A stretch of 59,034 bases of DNA. It comes from Streptomyces malaysiensis subsp. samsunensis (GTDB taxonomy: Bacteria; Actinomycetota; Actinomycetes; Streptomycetales; Streptomycetaceae). The notes under the pieces were generated by a model. That model searched no databases. It was not told the origin of the DNA and worked only from the letters and a program-made list of their open reading frames with translations. Below, piece after piece: positions 27,722 to 35,228 of this stretch. Location: positions 1 through 59,034 of the forward strand of contig NZ_JANIIC010000064.1 in NCBI RefSeq assembly GCF_024519315.1. Reading direction: 5' to 3'. Numbering within the stretch: the stretch's first letter is position 1; each line of letters begins with the position of its first letter. Position numbers and translations under genes: made by a program.

Positions 27722-28250
27722 ATCGCGGCGGCTCCGTGGCTTCCGCGGCATGCGCCGGCGGGCTCGAACGCTGGTCGAGTCCCTCGACCTGCCTGCACCC
27801 TGCGATCTTGTGACACTCCGTGACAAAGTGAGCGCGGAGCGGAATCGGCCGATCCGGCTCGTCCCGCTGGCCATGCACGGATCGGGTCTCAGCGGCCTGT
27901 GGCTCGAAACGGACGACGCCGACCTGGTCGTCTACGAGGCGACCACCGGCGCCCAACACCGCAACCACATCATCGCCCACGAGTTCTCCCACATGCTCTG
28001 CGGTCACACCAGCACAGAGGCAGTGACGGACCAGGCGGCCACGCTCCTCTTCCCCGATCTCGACCCGGGTCTGGTCCGTCGGATGCTGGGCCGCGGCGGG
28101 TACGCCGATCGCGACGAGCAGGAGGCAGAGGTCGTCGCGACGATCATGATGGAGCGCCTCGGCCGCAGCGACCCCGGGGCGGCCGACGAGCTGCCCGCTG
28201 CCGAAGCCGACGTACTCGCCCGGATACAGAAGTCATTACGCAGGACTTGA
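27699..28250 (+). CDS. ImmA/IrrE-type zinc metalloprotease
   Basis: 183 residues with a clear zinc site IIAHEFSHMLCGH (HExxH) near residue 95 and a downstream acidic segment DEQEAEVVA that can supply the third ligand. This is the pattern of ImmA/IrrE-like peptidases (older name DUF955). Relatives cleave or act with a partner XRE repressor. The ATG at 27699 lies inside the regulator gene (23-bp overlap), indicating coupled synthesis. No membrane segment is seen. Confidence 0.75.
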   Translation: MIRRDKNESRRLRGFRGMRRRARTLVESLDLPAPCDLVTLRDKVSAERNRPIRLVPLAMHGSGLSGLWLETDDADLVVYEATTGAQHRNHIIAHEFSHMLCGHTSTEAVTDQAATLLFPDLDPGLVRRMLGRGGYADRDEQEAEVVATIMMERLGRSDPGAADELPAAEADVLARIQKSLRRT

Positions 28251-28267
28251 CCCGGAAGGAATCTGCG

Positions 28268-29314
28268 GTGGACCAGATCAAGGACTGGACGTTCCTGTCC
28301 TGCGCCGCGACCTGCCTGGCCGCGTGCATCTACATGTCGCTGGGCCTGCGCAGGAACCGGCACGATCGCGCGCTGCTCATGCTGACCTCGGCTTTCGGGT
28401 TCAAGTTCGTCTCCTTGACTCTCTCCGCCCCGGGTGTCGCGGCGATCGCCGATCAACTGATCGGCATCCCGGATCTCACCGCGCTGGGCGTGCACCTCTT
28501 CGGCGGAGCGGGGGGCAGCACCGGGATCCTCGTGGCGTTGGGCTACTGGACCTACCCGACGGACCGAGCCCGGCGGCGCGCGGTGCTCGTGTTCGCCCTC
28601 GCCGCAGTGGTGGCGGGGGTGCTGATCAGCCTGTGGCTGGCCGCCGGGTCCGCCGTGTCCGTCCAGTCGGGGAACTACCTGCTGGACAACATGGGACTGC
28701 CTGAAGTCGCCGTGTACCTCGTGCTCTACACGGTGACCTTCGCCGCCGGATTGCTCGAGATCCTGGTCCTCTGTGTGCGTTACGCCCGCGTGGCCCCCGG
28801 AGTGTGGCTGCGTCGCGGGCTGCGGATCACTGCGATCGGCGCGGCCGTCTACCTGCTCTACTGCGCGCACCGGCTGATCGGCGTGATCGCGTTGCACCTG
28901 CGCTTGGAGCTGCCTGACCTAGAGTTCATCACTCCGTTGTGTATCGGCGCCGGCGTCCCGCTGCTGGCCATTGGGCTGACGCTGCCGGCCTGGGGAGCGA
29001 AGCTGACGACAGCGTCGGTGTGGCTGCGTGACTACCGCAGTTATCAGGCCCTCTATCCGCTGTGGCGGGAGCTGTACGACCAGGTTCCGTCGATCGCCCT
29101 CGATCCGCCCAGGTCGCGGATCGCCGATCTCCTGCGGTTCCGGGAGATCGGCTACCACCTGTGCCGCCGGGTCATCGAGATCAACGATGGCCGTCTCGCG
29201 CTGCGCTCACCCACCACGGTCGTGCCGTCGCAGGCGCCCGTCCGGAGTAGCTCCGACCTCGCCGACGAAGTGGAGTGGCTCGTCCAGATGTCTCGCGGGA
29301 CACGGGCCGCCTGA
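28268..29314 (+). CDS. MAB_1171c-type multi-pass membrane protein
   Basis: 348 residues from a GTG with GGAAGGA upstream, 17 bases after the protease gene. About seven hydrophobic helices fill residues 5-250, and a soluble tail follows with YRALYPLWRELYDQVP-like sequence, here SYQALYPLWRELYDQVPSIA, and FREIGYHLCRRVIEI. That tail is characteristic of the actinobacterial MAB_1171c (DUF6545) family, regularly found after an XRE regulator and an ImmA/IrrE protease. Family members are called putative transporters, but no substrate is established; a membrane sensor for the protease is equally possible. Confidence 0.65.
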   Translation: MDQIKDWTFLSCAATCLAACIYMSLGLRRNRHDRALLMLTSAFGFKFVSLTLSAPGVAAIADQLIGIPDLTALGVHLFGGAGGSTGILVALGYWTYPTDRARRRAVLVFALAAVVAGVLISLWLAAGSAVSVQSGNYLLDNMGLPEVAVYLVLYTVTFAAGLLEILVLCVRYARVAPGVWLRRGLRITAIGAAVYLLYCAHRLIGVIALHLRLELPDLEFITPLCIGAGVPLLAIGLTLPAWGAKLTTASVWLRDYRSYQALYPLWRELYDQVPSIALDPPRSRIADLLRFREIGYHLCRRVIEINDGRLALRSPTTVVPSQAPVRSSSDLADEVEWLVQMSRGTRAA

Positions 29315-29336
29315 GACCGTCCTTAAGGATCATCAC

Positions 29337-30869
29337 GTGAAAACCGTTGAACCGCGACGGGCCAGTTCGCCCGTCGCGTTCCGCTCCCTCGCGGCCGTCG
29401 AACGGGTCGGGAACAAGCTCCCGGATCCGTTCTGGCTGTTCTGGTTGCTGGCGCTCGGGGTCGTCGTGCTCAGCGCGGTCCTGTCGGCCACCGGGTTCAG
29501 CGTGGTCCAGGGTTCGACCGGGAAGAGCATCGCGGTGCGGAACCTGCTCAGCGCGGACGGACTGGTCGTCATCGTGGATGATGCCATGCGGAACTTCGCG
29601 AGCTTCCCGCCCTTGCCGACCATTGTGGCGGTGATGCTCGGTATCTCCGTGGCGGACCGCAGCGGGTTCATATCCACCCTCCTGCGTCGAATGGTCGCCC
29701 GGGTATCGGGCCGCTACCTGACTTTTGCGTTGTCGCTGACGGCCATGGTCGGCCACATCGCCGGTGACGCGGCGTACGTGACGCTCATCCCCATCGGCGC
29801 TATGGCATTCTGCGCCGCGAACCGCAGTCCGGTGCTGGGCTGTGTCGTGGCTTTCGTCTCCATCTCGGCCGGCTACGACGCCTCCCCGTCCCTGACCACG
29901 ACCGACGCCCTGCTTTCGGGCATCACCACTGCCGCGGCTCAAACCGTCGACCCGAACTACACCGTGACACCGGTGGCGAACTATTTCTTCGGGCTCGCCT
30001 CCTCCGTTCTGATCGCCCTGGTCATCACCGTGGTAGTGGAGACAGTCCTGGCCAGGCGGCCGGACCTCGCAGTCGACCAGCCCAGTGAGGCCGGTGCCGG
30101 TGATCCGGAAACGGCGGAGCCGACCGGCCGCGAACAGCGTGCGCTGCGGGTGACCGGCCTGGTGGCTGTCGCGTTCGTCGCCGCACTGGTCGTGGTGATG
30201 ATCCCGGCTGGATCACCGCTGCGCGGCCCGGGCGGGGGAGTGGTGACCTCACCCTTGTTCACCGGGATGGCGCCCGTACTCGGCCTGTTCTTCGCGATGC
30301 TCGGAGTCGTCTACGGGCGGCTCGCAGGCACGCTCACCCGGGCTCCCGAGATCGTCGCGGCGATGACCGACGGAGTCCGCTCGCTCGCGCCGACGTTGGT
30401 CCTGTTCTTCGCGATCTCACAGTTCCTGGCCTACTTCAAGTGGACCAACATCGGCGAGATCCTCGCCGTGAGCGGCGCGGAAACGCTGCGGGGGTTTCGG
30501 ACACAGGGCTGGCTGGTGCTCATAGGCATCGCCGTCGTGGTCACAGTGATGAATTTGCTGGTCACCAGCGGGTCGGCGCTTTGGTCACTGGTGTCACCGG
30601 TATTTGTGCCCATGCTCATGCTGATCGGGATCGCCCCGGAGGCCACTCAGGCCGTCTACCGGGTGGCCGATTCGGCGACCAACTGCATCACGCCGATGAG
30701 CCCCTACTTCCTCATGGCGCTGCGGTTCATCCAGACCTACCGCAAGTCGGCGGGCATCGGGACGCTGGCTTCCTTCACGCTGCCGCTCGCGGGAGCCGTC
30801 TGGCTTGTGTGGATCTGCTTTTTCACCGCCTGGTACCTGCTGGGCATTCCGTTCGGCCCCGGCGCCTGA
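29337..30869 (+). CDS. AbgT-family transporter
   Basis: 510 residues from the GTG at 29337 with AAGGAT upstream, the usual length of AbgT proteins; a much earlier frame start has no support. Recognisable blocks are ERVGNKLPDPFWLFW at the N-terminus, GHIAGDAAYVTLIPIGAM, SAGYDASPSLTTTDALLSG and, near the end, DSATNCITPMSPYFLM, all hallmarks of the AbgT family with about eleven membrane helices. AbgT imports p-aminobenzoyl-glutamate in E. coli; relatives MtrF and YdaH export sulfonamides. Beside an M20 peptidase of the carboxypeptidase-G2 type it may move a glutamyl-type precursor or the product. Confidence 0.85.
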   Translation: MKTVEPRRASSPVAFRSLAAVERVGNKLPDPFWLFWLLALGVVVLSAVLSATGFSVVQGSTGKSIAVRNLLSADGLVVIVDDAMRNFASFPPLPTIVAVMLGISVADRSGFISTLLRRMVARVSGRYLTFALSLTAMVGHIAGDAAYVTLIPIGAMAFCAANRSPVLGCVVAFVSISAGYDASPSLTTTDALLSGITTAAAQTVDPNYTVTPVANYFFGLASSVLIALVITVVVETVLARRPDLAVDQPSEAGAGDPETAEPTGREQRALRVTGLVAVAFVAALVVVMIPAGSPLRGPGGGVVTSPLFTGMAPVLGLFFAMLGVVYGRLAGTLTRAPEIVAAMTDGVRSLAPTLVLFFAISQFLAYFKWTNIGEILAVSGAETLRGFRTQGWLVLIGIAVVVTVMNLLVTSGSALWSLVSPVFVPMLMLIGIAPEATQAVYRVADSATNCITPMSPYFLMALRFIQTYRKSAGIGTLASFTLPLAGAVWLVWICFFTAWYLLGIPFGPGA

Positions 30870-30897
30870 GTCCCGACCCGAAGCACAGAGGGGAACA

Positions 30898-32154
30898 ATG
30901 ATGGGGAGCAAGCAAACAGTCTGCGTCGTCGTGGACGCGTACAGCAGCGGCGCGTTCTTGCCGGCAGCCTTCTCAGCTCGAGGGTTTCCGGTCGTTCACG
31001 TGCGGAACCGGAATGAGGAGTATGCGCCGTACGCCCGAGGGGAGCAGCCGCCGGGAGTGATCGATGTCGTCGACTTCCACGGAGACTTCGACGACACCCT
31101 CTCCCGGCTCTCCGCCTACGACGTCGCTCATGTCCTGGCCGGGTTGGAAAGCGGTGTGGGGGTGGCTGATCATCTCGCACATCGGATGGAACTGCCCACC
31201 CGCAACGGGATCGGGAAGACGGAAGCCAAGAGGCACAAGGCCTTGATGGTGGAAACCTTGCAGGCGGCGGGAATCCGGCACGCCCGTTCGGAGCGCGTCA
31301 CGACGGCGGCGGAGGCGATGGCGTTCGCAGCGCGCGGCGAAGGGTACCCCATCGTGTTGAAGCCGCTGCAAGGCGCCGGAACCCTCGGTGTGCAGGTCGT
31401 GCATTCGGACGACGACGCCCTGGCCTATTTTTCCAAAAACGTCGGCAGCGCGGACATGTGGGGAAACATCAACACAAGCTTCCTCGCTCAGGAATTCCTC
31501 GTGGGCGAGGAGTACATGGTGGACACCATATCGGCGGCGGGCCACCATCGGGTCGCGGAGGTATGGCGGGCGGACAAGCGGGTAGTCGACGGATCCCGCG
31601 TCTACGACCTGAGTCTCCTGCTGCCGCCAACCGACCCGGTCTACACGGTGCTCACCGACTACGTCTTCGCCGTGCTCAATGCGTTCGCCATCGCCTGGGG
31701 CCCGGTCCACGCCGAGGTGATGGTGACCCCGACTGGGCCGGTGCTTATCGAACTGGGCGCTCGGTTGCACGGTGGTATCGCCCCGTCGATCACGCTGCCG
31801 GTCTACGGTGCCAACCTGATCCTGCTGGCCGCCGCGGCGTACACCGCACCGGATCACTTCCTGGCCGCCACCGAACAGCCCCTGCCGCACCGGGCAACCT
31901 TGGCGCAAACGGCTCTGCACTGCCCTCGCGACGGGACGCTGTCCGAAGAACTCGACCTCGGCGACATCCGGCAGCTGCCGGCATTCCACTCGGTGCTCCT
32001 CCGGGCGGCGGTCGGTCCCGTCCGCAAGACCCGTGATCTTCTCACTTCGTTCGGTTCGGTTTACCTGGTGCACCCCGAAGCCAGCCAAGTACGCGAGGAC
32101 TACCTGCGCATCCGCGGGCTGGAGGTGGCTGGTCTCTATTCGGCCATCGTGTGA
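30898..32154 (+). CDS. ATP-grasp amino-acid ligase
   Basis: 418 residues starting at ATG 30898 with AGAGGGGA upstream. ATP-grasp elements: PIVLKPLQGAGTLGVQVVH (ATP-binding Lys and Gly-rich loop, about residue 150), FLAQEFLVGEEYMVDT (metal-binding Glu region), VHAEVMVTPTGPVLIELGARLHGG (final Glu and Asn/Arg metal and phosphate ligands). This is the pattern of L-amino-acid ligases of the BacD/DdaF kind, which make dipeptides through acyl-phosphates. Last gene of the five-gene plus-strand operon, 28 bases after AbgT. It would provide a second amide-forming step of the pathway. Confidence 0.75.
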   Translation: MMGSKQTVCVVVDAYSSGAFLPAAFSARGFPVVHVRNRNEEYAPYARGEQPPGVIDVVDFHGDFDDTLSRLSAYDVAHVLAGLESGVGVADHLAHRMELPTRNGIGKTEAKRHKALMVETLQAAGIRHARSERVTTAAEAMAFAARGEGYPIVLKPLQGAGTLGVQVVHSDDDALAYFSKNVGSADMWGNINTSFLAQEFLVGEEYMVDTISAAGHHRVAEVWRADKRVVDGSRVYDLSLLLPPTDPVYTVLTDYVFAVLNAFAIAWGPVHAEVMVTPTGPVLIELGARLHGGIAPSITLPVYGANLILLAAAAYTAPDHFLAATEQPLPHRATLAQTALHCPRDGTLSEELDLGDIRQLPAFHSVLLRAAVGPVRKTRDLLTSFGSVYLVHPEASQVREDYLRIRGLEVAGLYSAIV

Positions 32155-32231
32155 GATCGCTGCGGGTTGGGAACCAGCAGGCCGGGGGAGCCAGCGTCAC
32201 CAAGACCTACCGTCACGGCACGACTCCCGCG

Positions 32232-32253
32232 CCCGGTCCCCGAAGGGAGCGGG
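32232..32253 (+). terminator. Hairpin after the ATP-grasp ligase gene
   Basis: CCCGGTCCC and GGGAGCGGG pair with one mismatch around a CGAA loop, about 80 bases past the ligase stop. It can end the plus-strand operon. The rest of 32155-32491 shows no gene; the left boundary of transposon element 1 should be here, but no clear terminal repeat was found. Confidence 0.4.
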
Positions 32254-32491
32254 CAAGAGGCTCAAGGCGCGGCTCCCGCTGAGTCCCACACGTTCTGATC
32301 GTCCCGGTTACGGCGTTTCTGGCGTACTGAACGGCCAGTAGAGATCCCAGGTGGAGGCTCAACGCAGGGCCCGCGGGGTGTACGGCACGCGACAGCGGCG
32401 GCCGTGGAGCACCCGGTAGTGGATCGGGTCCGGGTGCCTGGGCCACGGCCGTCTCGATCGCCCGCCAGGTACCCTCTCCCGACCACGCCGC

Positions 32492-33172
32492 TCAGGACGT
32501 CATGAGGCGGTCATAGCGCTCGACCTGCTGAGCCAGGTCGTCTTCGGGGATGCCGGTGAAGGCGCTCATCTGGGCGTAGGACAGGCCGCTTCGGCGTCCG
32601 ACCAGCGCGAGCTCCCACAGGGCCTGGTTGATCCGGGCCCTGGCAGTGCCGAGGGAGACCATGCCGAGCTCGACGCCGGTCGCGGCCGGCGCAGTGCCCT
32701 CGATCTTCAGCTCGGCCAGGTGACGCACCGCGCACGTGATCAGATCGGTGACGAACTCCGGCATGTCGGAAGGGACGTTGCCCGCCCAGGTCCGCTCATA
32801 TGGTTCCGGTGGGCCGGCGTCAGCGTGCTGCTGGGAGCGGCGATCGGTGATGTACTCCCACACCCACCGGTAGGACACCGGAAGTCCGTCGGTACGAAGG
32901 TTCAGCTCCTCGTACAGCTCGAAGGCCGAGCGACGCTTATCGGGCGCCTTGGCCTGGTCTTCTTCCAGTAGCGCATCCAGGAACTGACGGGCCTCGGCCA
33001 GTCCCTCCTCGTCAGCCGGGAGGGAATGCGGCAGGGGCAGCACGGTCGAGATCGCCTCTTTCACCGTCGCTCTGGCCACGCCGTGGCGGGCGGCCAGGGA
33101 GCTGGGCAGCCTGTCGCCCGCGCGGTGGTCGCGGCGGATCGCTTCGAAGAGTTCTGTCCCCGGCTCGGCCAT
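32492..33172 (-). CDS. HTH protein resembling the IstA N-terminus (element 1 accessory)
   Basis: 226 residues, ATG at 33172 with GGGAG upstream, 44 bases after the preceding gene. Residues 8-45 form a helix-turn-helix (FEAIRRDHRAGDRLPSSLAA, then RATVKEAIS) like GntR regulators or the start of IS21 IstA transposases. A second helical section RWVWEYITDRRSQQ follows. A third HTH-like block, SYAQMSAFTGIPEDDLAQQV, lies near the C-terminus. No catalytic motif is visible. As the last gene of the operon it could be a regulator or a DNA-targeting factor of the transposon. Confidence 0.5.
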   Translation of the reverse strand: MAEPGTELFEAIRRDHRAGDRLPSSLAARHGVARATVKEAISTVLPLPHSLPADEEGLAEARQFLDALLEEDQAKAPDKRRSAFELYEELNLRTDGLPVSYRWVWEYITDRRSQQHADAGPPEPYERTWAGNVPSDMPEFVTDLITCAVRHLAELKIEGTAPAATGVELGMVSLGTARARINQALWELALVGRRSGLSYAQMSAFTGIPEDDLAQQVERYDRLMTS

Positions 33173-33216
33173 CGTCTACTCCCTGTCGTCTGCGGATGGG
33201 TGGGTGCAGCTGTGCC

Positions 33217-34392
33217 TCATGCTGCCCGGCTGGGTGCCGATGTGCTGCCCGCGCTCCGGTCTGTGGCAGCGGGCCGTGGGGAACGCGCAGTAGTCGCGGC
33301 AGGATGCCGCCTCGGGCGGGGCGCTTGGTACTCGTGCAGGCCGCAGGCGTGGGCTGCCTCGGTCACGGCTGTCTGGTCCCAGAGGCTCAGCCGCAGTGGG
33401 CGCTCGCTGTGCGCCGGCCGTTCCAGTTGCCCGAAGCGGCGCCCTGCCTCGAGCATGTCCGCTGCCCAGATGGGTGTCAGCACCTGACGGCCACGGCTTG
33501 CCCTGGCCGCAGCCGCCCCCGCGGCGGGTATCTGCAGTTGTGCGGCCGGGTGGCCGGTGAAGACCCGCGCGGCCAGCACGGCGGCGTGGACGGGGTGGGC
33601 GATGCGCGCATGCAGCCGGTGCGCGAGCACGGCGGTGTGTTCATCGGGCTCGAGCGGGAAGCGGCCGGCGGCGGGTAGCGGGAGCACCGCGCGGCCCAGG
33701 CGGCAGGCAGCCGCGTCGATGTCGCCGCGGCCGAGTGCGCGCCGCGCCGGCAGCAGGAAGCACGGCTCGCCCTCGCGGGGCGGGAACTGCCCGTCCGCCT
33801 CCCACCACGCGAACCGGTCGGCGGACGGTGGTGGAGCGGGCGTGCCCAGGACACGGTGGGCCGCGGCCAGGGTGTGCGCCTCTTCGTGCCGGAGCGCGGC
33901 CAGCGCGGGGGCGAGAGCGGGCGGGAGGGGGCCGTGGCACAGCAGGGTCAGCTGGATTTTGGTGAGTTCCCGCAGGGCGAAGAGGTACTCGAAGTGCCTC
34001 GAGCTGATGCGATGGGCCCGGGTGACGATGACGTGACCGATACGCAACGCCAAGATCCAGGCGGCGACCGCGCGCCAAGCGGTCTCGGTGTTGCCCGTCC
34101 AGTAGGCGCCGTCCTCGCTGCCAGCCAGCGGGAGGTGCTTGCCCAGGCTGCGCAGCAGGTCGTGGGCCAGAGAGGCGGGGGCACTCGCCACCGGGGTGGG
34201 GTGGACGGTGATACGGCCGGCCGCGGGGGTGTGGGCGGCCAGCGCGGCAGCCATGAAGGCGTGGTCGTCCCACGGGTCGTGCACCACGGTGAGCGGGGGC
34301 AGGCCGGGGCGGGTGTGGCCGGGTGACCAGGTGGGCTTCCACGCGCCGGTGGTGGTCTCGGGCACAGCGGCCGTACCCTGCGTCGGCATCAT
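33217..34392 (-). CDS. Walker-less TnsC-like accessory protein, member 2
   Basis: 391 residues from ATG 34392, overlapping the stop of the HTH gene (ATGA). The N-terminal ~170 residues match the protein at 35225-36703 and the one at 53388-54500: GRITVHPTP, LAHDLLRSLGK, a Trp-rich helix, VIVTRAHRISSRHFEYLFAL and LTLLCHGPL. This order mirrors the TnsC-like ATPases of the same operon, where Walker A (GDAGVGKT) lies just before the first block and Walker B (VVVEDAHRL) coincides with VIVTRAHRI. Here both Walker motifs are absent. The C-terminal part has HPVHAAVLAARVFTGHPAAQL, reminiscent of a tyrosine-recombinase core without its Arg. Likely an adaptor in target choice or regulation of the ATPase filament; inference. 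Confidence 0.55.
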   Translation of the reverse strand: MMPTQGTAAVPETTTGAWKPTWSPGHTRPGLPPLTVVHDPWDDHAFMAAALAAHTPAAGRITVHPTPVASAPASLAHDLLRSLGKHLPLAGSEDGAYWTGNTETAWRAVAAWILALRIGHVIVTRAHRISSRHFEYLFALRELTKIQLTLLCHGPLPPALAPALAALRHEEAHTLAAAHRVLGTPAPPPSADRFAWWEADGQFPPREGEPCFLLPARRALGRGDIDAAACRLGRAVLPLPAAGRFPLEPDEHTAVLAHRLHARIAHPVHAAVLAARVFTGHPAAQLQIPAAGAAAARASRGRQVLTPIWAADMLEAGRRFGQLERPAHSERPLRLSLWDQTAVTEAAHACGLHEYQAPRPRRHPAATTARSPRPAATDRSAGSTSAPSRAA

Positions 34393-35228
34393 CGCGCTCC
34401 GGGTGGTGGCGGTGCGGCAGCGGCGGGCGTCGCCGCGGAGCCGCCGGCAATGTCCGCGTCGGCCGCAGCGACGTGGCGGTGGTCCAAGGCGGGGTGGTCG
34501 GCGGGGCCGGAGGCGTCCAGGAGGGGGTGGGCGGCCAGGCCGAGGGCAAACAGCACGTCCGGGTGGGGAGCGGGCTGTGTGCCGGAGGGGGCGAGCAGGC
34601 GTCGGTTGGCCAGGCGCGGGATCTGATCGTCGGTCAGGTCGAGGGTGAGGCCGCGGGCGGTGCGGTGCAGCAGGCGGGTGAGGGCGGCGGCCTCGCCGGG
34701 GGCGAGACAGGCGGCGGTGTGGCCGGTGTTGTACAGGTTCTGCCGCTGCTTGGGGTCTAACAGATCGGGGACGGTGGTCAGGTGGATGCTGGTGTCGGTG
34801 TGGAGGAGCCGGTGCGGGCTGCTGGGCTGCTCGAGGTGTGCGGCCAGGGTGGTGGCGGCGCGCTTCAGACGGTGCGGGGGCCACTGAAGGGCGGAGGCCA
34901 GGTCGTCTGGGTGGATGCGGTCGGCCTCGAGCAGGGCGGCGTGCAGCACGGTGGCGTGGGTGGCCGCCCCTGGGCCCTGGCGGGTGGCGGGCATGGGCTG
35001 GAGCAGGAGGGATTCGGGTGAGGTGTTCAGGGCGCGGGCGAGGGGGAACAGGGCCGCGGCGGGGAGGGTGTGCGGGGTGAGGTGGGTGTCCCAGTCGGTG
35101 GTGGGGATGCCGGTCAGCGCGGTCAGGTCCTCGTCGGTGAGCCTGCACTGAGCGGCTCGCTCACGCAGGAACGTCAGATCGAATGCGGCCGCGGACGTGT
35201 CGCCGGGCGGCGGGGGCTGATCGGTCAC
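34389..35228 (-). CDS. Two-HTH accessory protein of element 1
   Basis: 279 residues, overlapping both neighbours by ATGA. N-terminal residues 18-75 look like a degenerate XRE domain: RLTDEDLTALTGIPTTDW, then LARALNTSPESLLLQP. A second helical section HPDDLASALQWPPHRLKRA resembles a winged helix, followed by a strand pair. A third similar block is DDQIPRLANRRLLAPSG. The C-terminus is Pro/Ala-rich and disordered. No enzyme motif is present. Not recognised as a known family. It is probably a DNA-binding subunit of the element 1 machinery. Confidence 0.5.
   Translation of the reverse strand: MTDQPPPPGDTSAAAFDLTFLRERAAQCRLTDEDLTALTGIPTTDWDTHLTPHTLPAAALFPLARALNTSPESLLLQPMPATRQGPGAATHATVLHAALLEADRIHPDDLASALQWPPHRLKRAATTLAAHLEQPSSPHRLLHTDTSIHLTTVPDLLDPKQRQNLYNTGHTAACLAPGEAAALTRLLHRTARGLTLDLTDDQIPRLANRRLLAPSGTQPAPHPDVLFALGLAAHPLLDASGPADHPALDHRHVAAADADIAGGSAATPAAAAPPPPGAR

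Noticed and set aside
32155..32491. Left terminal repeat of element 1
   Set aside because: No sequence resembling the proposed right end could be seen, so the left boundary is left open.
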